A stretch of 43,188 bases of DNA, from NCBI GenBank assembly GCA_030446005.1, contig JASUSP010000010.1:1-43188 (forward strand), in the 5' to 3' direction. Below are positions 18,436-27,250 of this stretch, in pieces (within the stretch, counting starts at the first letter, position 1; each line of letters starts with the position of its first letter). The notes under the pieces were generated by a model that was given only the letters and a program-made list of their open reading frames with translations, was not told where the DNA came from and made no database searches. A program made the position numbers and the translations under genes. The stretch comes from Tepidanaerobacteraceae bacterium (GTDB lineage: Bacteria; Bacillota; Thermosediminibacteria; Thermosediminibacterales; Thermosediminibacteraceae).

Positions 18436-19266
18436 TTAATTTTCTCGCATGTTCTTTAAAATTTCAATTTCCTTTTTGTAATTTTCCATCCCCCCGGGAG
18501 TTTCCAGCAAAAAGGGCCTGTCCTTTATGGCTTCGTGGTTTATCACTTTTTTCATCGTTTCCAGTCCCAGCACACCCTCTCCCAGGTTTGCGTGTCTGTC
18601 CTTTCGGCTGGCAAGTCCAAACTTGCTGTCGTTCAAATGAATAACTTTCAACCTTTCGAGCCCTAAAATTTTATCGAACTCTTCCAAGACCTCATCTAAA
18701 TGCTCCTTTACGTCATACCCCGCACCATAAAGGTGGCAGGTGTCCACGCACACCCCGAAGGCCTCGGGGATGCCTGTTTTGTCCATTATATCGTAAAGCT
18801 GTCCAAAAGTATATCCCACCTCACTTCCCATTCCCGCCATGGCCTCCAGGAGCACCATCACCTTTTCCCTTCCGGTTACTACTTCTTTTAAAACAGCGGA
18901 TATCCTTTCAATTCCGGCTTCGACTCCGTCACCGAGATGGCTGCCCGGATGAATCACGAGATATTCAGCGCCGACTTTTTCGAGCTTTTCTAAATCCTCC
19001 CTGATTACCATCCTGGTAAAATCCGCCGTTTCTTTTTTATTAGTCGCCATATTCATGGTGTAAGGTGCGTGGGCGACCAGAGGGCCGAAGTTTTCTCTTT
19101 TTCTCAATTCCTTTAGCTTCTTAATATCACTTTCATCCAGGGCTTTTACGGCCCCGCCCCTGGGGTTGCGGGTAAAAAACTGCATCGTGTTGGCTCCTAT
19201 CGAAAGGGCTTCTTTTACAGCCTTTTCGTAACCTTTTGATATAGATATGTGAGCACCTATAAGCAA
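18436..19266 (-). CDS. nfo: Endonuclease IV (AP endonuclease)
   Basis: A 276-residue zinc-dependent AP endonuclease of the TIM-barrel Nfo family. It begins MLIGAHISISKGYEKAV and has VHPGSHLGDGVEAG, VLLEAMAG, VCVDTCHLYGAGYD, IHLNDSKFGLASRKDRHANLGEG and LLETPGG, which together supply the metal ligands. TTG at 19266 is chosen because AAAGGAG lies 8 bases upstream and the protein then starts at the usual family N-terminus. It sits 19 bases after the dipeptidase and just before nth, so two successive base-excision repair steps are co-transcribed. Confidence 0.95.
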   Translation of the reverse strand: MLIGAHISISKGYEKAVKEALSIGANTMQFFTRNPRGGAVKALDESDIKKLKELRKRENFGPLVAHAPYTMNMATNKKETADFTRMVIREDLEKLEKVGAEYLVIHPGSHLGDGVEAGIERISAVLKEVVTGREKVMVLLEAMAGMGSEVGYTFGQLYDIMDKTGIPEAFGVCVDTCHLYGAGYDVKEHLDEVLEEFDKILGLERLKVIHLNDSKFGLASRKDRHANLGEGVLGLETMKKVINHEAIKDRPFLLETPGGMENYKKEIEILKNMREN

Positions 19267-19285
19267 AATCCATTCTCCTTTCATA

Positions 19286-20278
19286 TTAACTTTGAACCTT
19301 CTCATATACCCTCATGAAATTCCCACCCAAAATTTTTTCGATATCTTCATCAGAATAACCTCTATGCACCAATCCGCGGGTGATGTTGATAAATTTCTCG
19401 CAGGATTCTAACCCCTCCACCGTTCCCGTAAAGCCGTCGAAATCGGAACCGATTCCCACGCAATCGACACCGGCTTTGTCCGCTATGTAATCTATGGCAT
19501 CTAGCACTTTTTCCAAACTACCTTCGGCTCCTCCATAGCTTGTAAAGTAAAAGCTCACCCCGATGACCCCGCCCCTTTCGGCAACGGCCTTAATCTGTTC
19601 GTCATCGAGGTTCCGGGGAATATCCATGAATTTTCTCGGAAGGGCGTGGGAGACTATAACCGGCTTTTCGCAAACTTCCATCGCATCCCAAAAGCCTTTG
19701 GGCGAGATATGCGCAAGGTCCACCACTATCCCCAGCCTCTCCATCTCCTTTATCACTTCAACACCGAAACTTGAAAGCCCTCCATTGCTCCTTATGTCCC
19801 CGGCACCATCGGCAATAGCGTTTCTGTTGTTCCAGGTGAGGATAATTGAGGAAACCCCCATTTTAGCATAAACTTCCAGCATGTCTAGGTCTCCCTGAAG
19901 GGCTTCTCCCCCTTCGATACTTATGAAGGCCGCGACTTTACCTTCCGCTACCGCTTTTTTTGCGTCTTTAAATGACCTTGCCAGCATTACATCGTCTTCA
20001 TTCTTTTTTATTTCACGCGTTAATGTTACTATTCCCCTTAACGTCGCGTGGACCGCATCGCCGTACCATTCAGGCCTCACGAATACCGAGAACACCTGTG
20101 CCTTTATCCCGCCTGCTTTAAGCCTTGGTATATCTACGTGTCCATCCTCCGACCTTTCGCCTAAAGTTCGCTTCCCTTCTAGCACTTGAAGGACAGTGTC
20201 ACAGTGGGCGTCGAAAATGATGCTCTCTCTGTGGAGCCTTAAGGCTCTCTGTTCTTGTTCTTCACTCAACCTGAGCAC
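19286..20278 (-). CDS. Membrane dipeptidase-like protein (peptidase M19)
   Basis: A 330-residue zinc dipeptidase of the renal dipeptidase family. FDAHCDTVLQ gives the first metal-binding His-x-Asp, AFISIEGGEAL the bridging Glu, and IVVDLAHISPKGF and VIVSHALPR the later His ligands. GVDCVGIGSDFDGF is also conserved. Bacterial members hydrolyse dipeptides, often with D-residues; the natural substrate is unknown. No signal peptide is seen, so it is probably cytoplasmic. GTG at 20278 is preferred over the TTG at 20302 because GGAGG lies 7 bases upstream. It is the first gene of the nfo-nth-aminotransferase run. Confidence 0.92.
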   Translation of the reverse strand: MLRLSEEQEQRALRLHRESIIFDAHCDTVLQVLEGKRTLGERSEDGHVDIPRLKAGGIKAQVFSVFVRPEWYGDAVHATLRGIVTLTREIKKNEDDVMLARSFKDAKKAVAEGKVAAFISIEGGEALQGDLDMLEVYAKMGVSSIILTWNNRNAIADGAGDIRSNGGLSSFGVEVIKEMERLGIVVDLAHISPKGFWDAMEVCEKPVIVSHALPRKFMDIPRNLDDEQIKAVAERGGVIGVSFYFTSYGGAEGSLEKVLDAIDYIADKAGVDCVGIGSDFDGFTGTVEGLESCEKFINITRGLVHRGYSDEDIEKILGGNFMRVYEKVQS

Positions 20279-20390
20279 ATTATTTCCTCCATTTCTGTGC
20301 AAGGTTTTTTTATTTTTTATATTGTAGCTTATTCACATTAATTTTTCCACTCTTATACTTTAAAACTTTTCACTCTTAATCAAAATTCGA

Positions 20391-20399
20391 TGGTATAAT
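20391..20399 (+). promoter_or_regulatory. Extended -10 promoter for the restriction-modification cassette
   Basis: TGGTATAAT (TGn plus TATAAT at 20394-20399) lies about 37 bases before the first start codon. No good -35 is seen 17 bases upstream. Confidence 0.5.
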
Positions 20400-20435
20400 A
20401 ATTCTAGAGGCAAGCCAGAAAGGAAGTGATGGCAA

Positions 20436-21401
20436 ATGCAAGCACTGAATTCGATGGAAATGATTAAAGGAAAACAATGTATGAGATTAAACAATGCTAA
20501 ACCTTTTTTAAAGTGGGCAGGGGGAAAATCACAATTACTAGATGAATTATATAAGAGATTACCGTTAGCTTTTATTCAGAGTGGTGAAATAGAAAGATAC
20601 GTTGAACCCTTTGTTGGTGGAGGTGCTTTTTTCTTCTTTATAAAGAGAAATTTTAAAGTTAGGGAATCGTTTCTACTTGATATAAATAGGGAACTTATGA
20701 TAAGTTATAAGGTTATTCAGAATAATGTGAATGAGTTAATTGATGAGCTAAGAAATATTGAAGAAAAATACTTGAAATTATCAGAAGAGTACAGGAAACA
20801 TTTTTACTATAAGATTAGAGAGGAGTATAATAGACAAAAGAATAATTTTGATTACGCAAATTACAATTTTGACTGGATAAAAAGGGCAGCATCTTTAATT
20901 TTTTTGAATAAAACCTGTTTTAATGGATTATATAGATTGAACAAAAAAGGCGAATTTAATGTTCCTTTTGGGAAATACAAAAATCCTACCATTTGTGATA
21001 GTGAAAATTTAATAGCAGTACATAGAGCATTAGAAGATACGGAGATTATTTGTGCAGATTTTGAAGAAAGCAAAAAATACATACATAAGAACACTTTAGT
21101 GTACCTCGATCCTCCTTATCGCCCTTTAAACGATACTTCTAATTTTACGAGTTATAGCGAGAGTGGGTTTAATGACGATGACCAAAGAAGGTTAGCTTAT
21201 TTTTTTAAAGAAATGGATAAAAGAGGTGCTTATCTTATACTTAGCAATTCTGACCCTAAGAATGTAGATGTAAATGATAATTTCTTTGAGGAATTGTATT
21301 CTGGATTCATTATAGAAAGAGTAAAAGCAAAAAGGCACATAAACTGCTATGGAAATAAACGGGGTGAAATTAATGAATTGATTATAAGAAACTATAAATA
21401 G
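20436..21401 (+). CDS. DNA adenine N6-methyltransferase, Dam/DpnM class (D12), probable GATC
   Basis: A 321-residue alpha-class adenine methyltransferase. Motif X is KPFLKWAGGKSQLL near residue 23, motif I is EPFVGGGAFFF, and the catalytic motif IV is DPPYRPL. This is the Dam/DpnM/MboA family, which methylates adenine in GATC. It is the protective methylase for the DpnII-like nuclease encoded 11 bases downstream. ATG at 20436 is used; ATG at 20481 (MRLNNAKPFLKW) with AAAGGA upstream is a fair alternative and closer to family length. The gene is much more AT-rich than its flanks; for example, only 16 of the 60 bases from 20641 are G or C. Confidence 0.92.
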   Translation: MQALNSMEMIKGKQCMRLNNAKPFLKWAGGKSQLLDELYKRLPLAFIQSGEIERYVEPFVGGGAFFFFIKRNFKVRESFLLDINRELMISYKVIQNNVNELIDELRNIEEKYLKLSEEYRKHFYYKIREEYNRQKNNFDYANYNFDWIKRAASLIFLNKTCFNGLYRLNKKGEFNVPFGKYKNPTICDSENLIAVHRALEDTEIICADFEESKKYIHKNTLVYLDPPYRPLNDTSNFTSYSESGFNDDDQRRLAYFFKEMDKRGAYLILSNSDPKNVDVNDNFFEELYSGFIIERVKAKRHINCYGNKRGEINELIIRNYK

Positions 21402-21412
21402 GAGGTTTAAGA

Positions 21413-22333
21413 ATGAAGGAATTATACTTAGAATTTTTAGACGTTAAAAATATAGAAAGTGTAATAGAAAAATTCCATGATACAATCATAGATACAAATA
21501 GAAGTTATAATTTTTTTGTTGATTGGGACAAAGTGAGAAACAATATTACCAAATATAAAATTGAATTTCATATATTGAATAGTTTGGTTGGAAGTAAACA
21601 ATTTGAGGATGATTTAAAAGAAATTTTACAAAAATATCCTCAAGTACTGCCAGCTATACCAATCTTGCTAGCTATAAGAGAACTCAATTTTAAAGTGATT
21701 AAAGATTTCACAGACAAAGTTCCAAAGGTTGTAAATTATGACTTTAATGTTAGAAATCTTACACCAGAAGATATTGATAATATTATAGAATTTTTTGATA
21801 AAACGGGTTTAAAAAATCTTTTTATTAATATGGTTACAAAAAACATATATGATTACGCAATCGGAGTAGAAGTAGGTTTAGATTCCCATGCACGAAAAAA
21901 TAGAAGTGGAGATGCTATGGAATTATTATTAAAGCCAATTATAGAAGAAATAGCAAAGAAAAAAGGCATTCAAACAATATTATTTCAGAAAACATTCGAA
22001 TATTTAGAAACTAATTATAAAATAAAAGTTAATTCTTCAATTCGAAATAGAAAAGCTGATTTCATTTTAATCAAAAACAATAAAAAAGTCATCAACATCG
22101 AAGTAAACTTTTTCTCAGGAACTGGTTCAAAACCCCAAGAAATTGTGGATTCCTATATAGAAAGACAGAATGAACTTAAAAACAATGGATTTGAATTTAT
22201 TTGGATAACAGATGGAGAGGGATGGAAAGGACAAAAAAATCAAATTCATAAAGGATTTGAAAAAATAGATTATCTATTAAATCTTTACTTTGTTCGCATC
22301 GGTTTATTGGAGGAAATATTATGCAGGATATAG
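21413..22333 (+). CDS. DpnII/MboI-family type II restriction endonuclease (probable GATC cutter)
   Basis: A 306-residue protein that resembles R.DpnII along its whole length: NSLVGSK near residue 60, TGVEVG-like IGVEVGLDSHARKNRSGDAME in the middle, the catalytic strand RKADFILIKNNKKVINIEVNFFSG (an Asp and Glu-x-Asn type PD-(D/E)xK variant) and EFIWITDGEGW near the C-terminus. DpnII and MboI cut unmethylated GATC. It has a good AGGAGG site, lies 11 bases after the Dam-type methylase and overlaps the second methylase by 13 bases. Specificity is inferred from the family. Confidence 0.9.
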   Translation: MKELYLEFLDVKNIESVIEKFHDTIIDTNRSYNFFVDWDKVRNNITKYKIEFHILNSLVGSKQFEDDLKEILQKYPQVLPAIPILLAIRELNFKVIKDFTDKVPKVVNYDFNVRNLTPEDIDNIIEFFDKTGLKNLFINMVTKNIYDYAIGVEVGLDSHARKNRSGDAMELLLKPIIEEIAKKKGIQTILFQKTFEYLETNYKIKVNSSIRNRKADFILIKNNKKVINIEVNFFSGTGSKPQEIVDSYIERQNELKNNGFEFIWITDGEGWKGQKNQIHKGFEKIDYLLNLYFVRIGLLEEILCRI

Positions 22334-23100
22334 TCTTTAAAAAGGAAATCACTACAGTATGGTCATTTCCTGAAAGAGGAAAATGGAAAACACATAATGG
22401 CAACTACAGAGGCAATTTCGCCCCACAAATTCCCAGGAATATTATCTTAAGATACTCGAATGAAGGAGATATTGTTCTGGATCCAATGGTTGGGAGTGGT
22501 ACCACACTTATAGAAACCAAATTATTAAATAGACGAGGTATAGGCTTTGATATCAATCCTGATAGTGTTGAGCTGACTAGAAAAAACTTAGATTTTGATA
22601 CAGATAATAAGTATGAGCAGCTTGTAAAAGTAGGAGATGTAAGAAACTTAAAAGAGATCTTCGATAACAGCGTAGATCTAATAATAACTCATCCACCGTA
22701 CTTAAACATAATAAAATATTCAAACGGGAGAATAGAAGGTGATTTGTCAAATATATCTGATGTCAAAAAATTTTGCACGGAGTTAGAAAAAGGAATTGTC
22801 GAACTTTATAGAGTCCTAAAAGAAGACAAATATTGTGCCATTTTAGTAGGAGACACAAGAAAGAACGGACACTATGTACCACTAGCATACTATGTAATGA
22901 GGCTATTCCTGAAAAACGGCTTTGTACTAAAAGAAGACATCATTAAAGTCCAACATAATTGCAGGTCTACACCTTATTGGGAAAAACGAGTAGAAAAATA
23001 TAACTTCTACATGATTATGCATGAACATTTATTTATTTTCAGAAAACCTAAAAAAGATGAGAACTTGTACAGAATAAAATATAGCACAGGATTATACTAA
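22321..23100 (+). CDS. Second DNA methyltransferase of the R-M cassette (N6/N4 type, THPPY motif)
   Basis: A 259-residue SAM-dependent DNA methyltransferase. Motif I, DPMVGSGTTLIE, and GIGFDINPDS come first (about residues 55-85), and the catalytic motif IV is THPPYLNIIKYS further on. This order and the THPPY form differ from DpnA and MboC, where motif IV (DPPY) precedes the SAM site. It therefore fills the position of the second methylase in a DpnII/MboI-type system but comes from another methylase family. The target base is unknown. GGAGG lies 7 bases before the ATG, inside the nuclease gene. AT-rich like the other two genes. Confidence 0.85.
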   Translation: MQDIVFKKEITTVWSFPERGKWKTHNGNYRGNFAPQIPRNIILRYSNEGDIVLDPMVGSGTTLIETKLLNRRGIGFDINPDSVELTRKNLDFDTDNKYEQLVKVGDVRNLKEIFDNSVDLIITHPPYLNIIKYSNGRIEGDLSNISDVKKFCTELEKGIVELYRVLKEDKYCAILVGDTRKNGHYVPLAYYVMRLFLKNGFVLKEDIIKVQHNCRSTPYWEKRVEKYNFYMIMHEHLFIFRKPKKDENLYRIKYSTGLY

Positions 23101-23322
23101 TAAAATTAGCAGAAAATCATGATATTTAGCACATTCCCCTAAAAGGCAGACCAGCCTCTTTCATTTCGCTTCTATTATTTCAAAGAAAAGCCCGACGACG
23201 CAGCTAGATCTAATGTAGTTCGAAATCACTGAAACCAGTCATAATATTAGGTGGTACACTTTTCATATTCTCTGCTGACACATCCAATAGAAAAATCTAA
23301 CTCACCAAAAGGAGGGATTGCT
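23101..23322. other. Noncoding spacer between R-M cassette and nitroreductase
   Basis: About 220 bases with no gene. Composition shifts from the AT-rich cassette back to the local norm. A weak promoter-like pair (TTCGAA and TAATAT, 17 bases apart, near 23219-23247) precedes the nitroreductase. No terminator hairpin was recognised after the second methylase. Confidence 0.4.
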
Positions 23323-23877
23323 TTGAATGAAGTTATAAAAGCCATAAAAACCCGAAGGAGTATAAGGCGTTTTAAGCCCGAACAGGTAAGGGATGAGGAA
23401 ATAGAGGCCATTATAGAAGCGGCAATCCATGCACCCAGTGGTCACAACGAGCAGCCCTGGCATTTTACTGTAATCCAGAACAAGGAGCTAATCGACCACT
23501 TCAGCCTCGCGGCGAAAAAAGCCATGGCGGAATCGGAAGTTCCATGGATAGCCGCCATGGGAAAAAATGAGAAATTGCATTTATTTTACAATGCACCGAC
23601 ACTGATAGTAGTATCGGGCAAAAAAGATTCTTATTCACCTCTTATCGATTGCAGCGCCGCCACTCAAAACATGCTGCTTGCAGCCCACAGCCTGGGTCTC
23701 GGCGCATGCTGGATAGGCCTTATAAATTTCTTGTTTTCAATGGAAGAAGAGGTGAAAAAACTCTCGCTGCCAGAAGGTTATGAGCCTTATTTTGCAGTGG
23801 CCTTGGGTTACCCAGACCTGGAAAAACCACCGCGTCCCATAGAAAGGAAAAAGGATGTAGTAAATTACATAAAGTGA
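23323..23877 (+). CDS. Nitroreductase family FMN oxidoreductase
   Basis: A 184-residue flavoprotein. The N-terminal TRRSIRRFKPEQV binds FMN phosphate, followed by the family pattern HAPSGHNEQPWHF, then NMLLAAHSLGLGACWIGLI and FAVALGYPD. Members reduce nitro groups, quinones or other substrates with NAD(P)H; the substrate is unknown. TTG at 23323 is selected because AGGAGG lies about 8 bases upstream; longer in-frame versions from 23251 read through noncoding-looking sequence. A strong terminator follows. Confidence 0.88.
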   Translation: MNEVIKAIKTRRSIRRFKPEQVRDEEIEAIIEAAIHAPSGHNEQPWHFTVIQNKELIDHFSLAAKKAMAESEVPWIAAMGKNEKLHLFYNAPTLIVVSGKKDSYSPLIDCSAATQNMLLAAHSLGLGACWIGLINFLFSMEEEVKKLSLPEGYEPYFAVALGYPDLEKPPRPIERKKDVVNYIK

Positions 23878-23912
23878 CACAAAATAAAAATTAGCCTTTG
23901 CAAATCAAAAAT

Positions 23913-23954
23913 AAATCCACCCCCAAACTTTGACAGTTTGAGGGTGGATTTTTT
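23913..23954. terminator. Bidirectional intrinsic terminator
   Basis: A long stem (AAATCCACCC then CAAACT at 23913-23929, with AGTTTG then GGGTGGATTT at 23935-23951, one mismatch) is followed by T residues on the plus strand and by a T-rich run on the minus strand. It separates the convergent nitroreductase and alcohol dehydrogenase genes. Confidence 0.9.
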
Positions 23955-23956
23955 GC

Positions 23957-25111
23957 TTAATAATTTTCGTACATATTTTCCAATATCTTCAAAATTTCTT
24001 CTCTTTCCAATTGCCGCGGAACAAAACTGTAGCAAGGATCTTTAAACACCATATCAACCGTGCCCAATAAATCTTCTTTAGATATCCCAAGCTCTCTAAG
24101 CGGCCTTATTCCCAATCCCTTCATGAACCTTCTTATGGCTTGGGCCACCTTTTCGCCAATTTCTTCGCCACTTTCCTTGCCTGAAAAATCAAGGCCCATC
24201 GCTTCGCCCACAATTTTTACCCTAGATGCATCCACTGTAGCAGCGTATTTCATCACTTCGGGTAACGCCAGAGCACATGCTTCGCCATGGACTACATGGA
24301 ACTTCGCACCTATGGTGTGAGCTATGGCATGTCCTAAGTGTACTAAGGCATCGTTAAAGGCTATACCTGCAAAATTGCTAGCGAGAAGCATATTTGCTCT
24401 TGCTTCGATGTTGACACAATCTTCGGCAGCAACCGGCAGATACTTAATTATTTTATTAATCGCATCAAAGGCAAGAAGCTGCGATTTAGGATTAGGCAGT
24501 TTTGCCGTAATAGCTTCAGCTGCATGGGCGAATGCGTCCATCCCCGTATGGACAGTGGCATCCTTTGGCAAGCTTATCGTAGCTTCGGGATCTAATATTC
24601 CAAGGGAAGCTACTCCAAAGACAGAGTTTTTAACATTATTTACAGTATCTGTTATTACAGCGACTCCTGTGCTTTCGCTTCCGGTACCGGCTGTTGTCAC
24701 CACCATCACAACGGGAACGCCGGGCTTAAAAAAGGGATTCCCAAAATACTGGTTTATGGGCGGCGGATTATTTATAAGTATATTTATGCCTTTAGCCGCA
24801 TCCATTACGCTTCCTCCACCTACAGCCACTATCCCGTCAACTTTTTGCTCTCTTGCCACTTCTCCGCCTTTATTGACTATATAATCCGGAGGATCAGGTA
24901 ATATTTCATCAAATTCTACAAAGCTTATGCCAGCATCACTTAGACTTTTTTTGCACTTTTGGTAAATATCAAGTTTTGACACAGTTTTATCTGATACCAG
25001 GAGCACCTTCGAACATCCTAGTTTTTTGACTTCGTCGCCCAAAAGATTTACAGTTCCTTTTCCGTAAATAATTGGACACAATTGGGCGTATCTCGAATAG
25101 GATAACAACAT
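23957..25111 (-). CDS. Iron-containing alcohol dehydrogenase (family III)
   Basis: A 384-residue NAD(P)-dependent dehydrogenase. The nucleotide-binding loop is VAVGGGSVMDAAKG, followed by TTAGTGSESTGVAVI. Metal ligands are seen in GMDAFAHAAEA and HLGHAIAHTIGAKFHVVHGEACAL. ATG at 25111 is chosen because AGGGGG lies 9 bases upstream; the in-frame ATG at 25138 lacks a ribosome site. It follows the flavin oxidoreductase gene by 34 bases, so the two probably act on a common set of unsaturated aldehydes, ketones or alcohols. The substrate is not predictable. Confidence 0.93.
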   Translation of the reverse strand: MLLSYSRYAQLCPIIYGKGTVNLLGDEVKKLGCSKVLLVSDKTVSKLDIYQKCKKSLSDAGISFVEFDEILPDPPDYIVNKGGEVAREQKVDGIVAVGGGSVMDAAKGINILINNPPPINQYFGNPFFKPGVPVVMVVTTAGTGSESTGVAVITDTVNNVKNSVFGVASLGILDPEATISLPKDATVHTGMDAFAHAAEAITAKLPNPKSQLLAFDAINKIIKYLPVAAEDCVNIEARANMLLASNFAGIAFNDALVHLGHAIAHTIGAKFHVVHGEACALALPEVMKYAATVDASRVKIVGEAMGLDFSGKESGEEIGEKVAQAIRRFMKGLGIRPLRELGISKEDLLGTVDMVFKDPCYSFVPRQLEREEILKILENMYENY

Positions 25112-25145
25112 CTCGGATTTCCCCCTTTTTAGCTTCATTGGTATT

Positions 25146-27110
25146 TTACAAATTATACGTTGCTAAAAAGCCAGCCTCTATAGCATTTCTTATTTTCCCT
25201 GCTTTTTCTGCATCTCCCAATATAAAGACCTTTTCAAAGCTGCTTTTTATCTCTTCAACCAAGTTTTTATTCGGTGTCCTCCCAAGAGACAGCACCACGT
25301 AATCGAAGTTGCAAACGAATTTTTCTTGAGTTTTCGTGTTCTCAAAAACCACTTCATTTCCATTTATCGCAACAAGTTTGTGGTTTGGATTTAGCTCTAC
25401 ATTATATGCTTTCAAATGACCTAAAACATCTATTAAATTCTGGAAAAATAATCCGGGGCCGATTTCATCTAGCATTTCAAATACACTGACCTCATTTCTT
25501 TTTTCCGCGAGGTAATGAGCGGTTTCAAGCCCCGTCATTCCAGATCCAACTACTGCTACTTTTTTACCGGATATATATACTTTCTCAGCCAGTATGTCTT
25601 CTGCTGTGAATACGTTTTCGCTTCCGATGCCGGGAATCGTTTTAGGTACTATGGGCTCTGAACCTTGAGCCACAAACACCGCATAGGGGTTAAGTGCCTT
25701 TAATTCATCAATTGTCGGCATCGTATTAAATCTTACCTCTATATTTTCCTTTTCAATCTGAGACTTATAATAATCAATGAGCCAATTTATCTTCTCCTTT
25801 TTGGGAGGCTTGCTTGCAAGGTTCAACTGTCCGCCTATTTTATCGGTCCTTTCAAAAATCACCGGCCTAAACTTCCGTTTCGCCAGTATTCTTGCTGCCT
25901 CAAGACCCGTAGGCCCTGCGCCTATTATAGCTACAATCCTACCTTCCCCATCCTCCTTAAGTTGATTTAACTCCCATTCACGACCACTTTGGATGTTTAT
26001 GCTGCACTGGCATGAAGTCCCTGTTATATCGGCATTTATCAAAGTCTCCATACAATAAAGGCAGGATATGCACTTTCTTATTTCATCTACCCTTCCTTCT
26101 TTGGCCTTGTTCGCCCACTCCGGATCGGCAAAATGCTGTCTTGCCGAACCTGCAAAATCTATCTTCCCTTCTCTTATCATCCGGTCGGCGAATTCTGGAT
26201 CTCTGAATACCGAAACGCCAATTACAGGAATGTTCACAGCCTTCTTTATCGTTTCAGCTAGATGTATCTTCCAACCCTGCTCATAAGATGCTGGTTCCCA
26301 AGATACGTTCATGGTCTCATAAATCCCGCAACTTATATCTAATGCGTCCACACCCAGTTCTTCAAGTCTTTTTGCTATTTTTACACCATCTTCCAGGTGA
26401 AGTCCCTCATTCGGAAGCCCCACCTTCTCCAAAAATTCATCGACCGTCAACCTTACAAGAAGTGGAAAATCTTTTCCGCACTTTTCTCTAATCCCCACTA
26501 CTATTTCTTCTAAAAACCTCATCCTGTTTTCAAAACTTCCACCGTACTTGTCAATCCTTTTATTTGTATATGGACTCAAAAACTGGTTTATTAAATATCC
26601 ATGCGCTCCATGAACTTCAACTCCGTCAAATCCGGCTTTCTTTATTCGAACTGCAGCATCTACAAATTTTTTTACCATTCCCTCGACTTCTTCCGTGCTC
26701 ATTGCCTTCACAGGTTGATGCACAACTTTACATTCCACTTCGCTTGGTGCTGCCATTGGCATATTCCCATTTATCGCAGAAATTCCTTGCCTTCCCGGAT
26801 GATAAATTTGAGCCACGATCTTCGCACCGTATTTGTGCACCTCATCGGCGAGAGCTTTGAGACCGGATATAAATTTATCATCATATGCACACATCTGCCT
26901 GGTGTTACCTTTGCCCCTCTCGTCTACAACCATACATTCGGTGATAATGAGCCCTACTCCACCTTTTGCCCTAGCCGCGTAAAATTGGATGTCCCTTTCC
27001 GAAACAGTTCCATCGGAATTCGCAAGGGCGTTTCCCATAGCTGTAAAGACGACCCTATTTTTTGTTTCCATAGTCCCTATTTTGCCGTGATAAAACAAGT
27101 TTTCAAACAT
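25146..27110 (-). CDS. NADH:flavin oxidoreductase / 2,4-dienoyl-CoA reductase-type (old yellow enzyme with FAD domain)
   Basis: A 654-residue multidomain enzyme. Residues 1 to about 360 form the FMN-binding TIM barrel of the old yellow enzyme group, with IYHPGRQG and EVHGAHGYLINQFLSPYTNKR. A cysteine cluster for a [4Fe-4S] centre follows (CISCLYC then CQCSIN). The C-terminal part has two dinucleotide folds (VAIIGAGPTGLEAARIL and VAVVGSGMTGLETAHYL). This is the plan of 2,4-dienoyl-CoA reductase and clostridial 2-enoate reductase. ATG at 27110 has GGGAGGG upstream; the ATG at 27125 is rejected. It diverges from a broken LysR gene that was probably its regulator. Confidence 0.9.
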   Translation of the reverse strand: MFENLFYHGKIGTMETKNRVVFTAMGNALANSDGTVSERDIQFYAARAKGGVGLIITECMVVDERGKGNTRQMCAYDDKFISGLKALADEVHKYGAKIVAQIYHPGRQGISAINGNMPMAAPSEVECKVVHQPVKAMSTEEVEGMVKKFVDAAVRIKKAGFDGVEVHGAHGYLINQFLSPYTNKRIDKYGGSFENRMRFLEEIVVGIREKCGKDFPLLVRLTVDEFLEKVGLPNEGLHLEDGVKIAKRLEELGVDALDISCGIYETMNVSWEPASYEQGWKIHLAETIKKAVNIPVIGVSVFRDPEFADRMIREGKIDFAGSARQHFADPEWANKAKEGRVDEIRKCISCLYCMETLINADITGTSCQCSINIQSGREWELNQLKEDGEGRIVAIIGAGPTGLEAARILAKRKFRPVIFERTDKIGGQLNLASKPPKKEKINWLIDYYKSQIEKENIEVRFNTMPTIDELKALNPYAVFVAQGSEPIVPKTIPGIGSENVFTAEDILAEKVYISGKKVAVVGSGMTGLETAHYLAEKRNEVSVFEMLDEIGPGLFFQNLIDVLGHLKAYNVELNPNHKLVAINGNEVVFENTKTQEKFVCNFDYVVLSLGRTPNKNLVEEIKSSFEKVFILGDAEKAGKIRNAIEAGFLATYNL

Positions 27111-27199
27111 ACCCTTCCCTCCCATTTGTTAATGTTACAACTATCCCATTTCAATATATATTTTGGCCAGCATAAAACCTATTGCCTAACATAAAGTAG

Positions 27200-27214
27200 T
27201 TGTATTTTCTACAA
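27200..27214. promoter_or_regulatory. Candidate LysR-type operator
   Basis: A perfect inverted repeat, TTGTA then five bases then TACAA, contains the T-N11-A pattern typical of LysR-regulator sites. It lies in the spacer between the divergent LysR remnant and the flavin oxidoreductase gene, the usual position for such an operator. Confidence 0.4.
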
Positions 27215-27250
27215 TCTTTTCTTGACTGTAAAGATATCTTTTCAAAGGCC

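Noticed and set aside
22321-23100. Identification of the second methylase as DpnA
   Set aside because: The SAM motif precedes the catalytic motif and the latter is THPPY, whereas DpnA has DPPY before the SAM motif.
26601-27194. Plus-strand reading frame of 197 codons opposite the flavin oxidoreductase
   Set aside because: It is antisense to the conserved TIM-barrel coding region and has no family signature.
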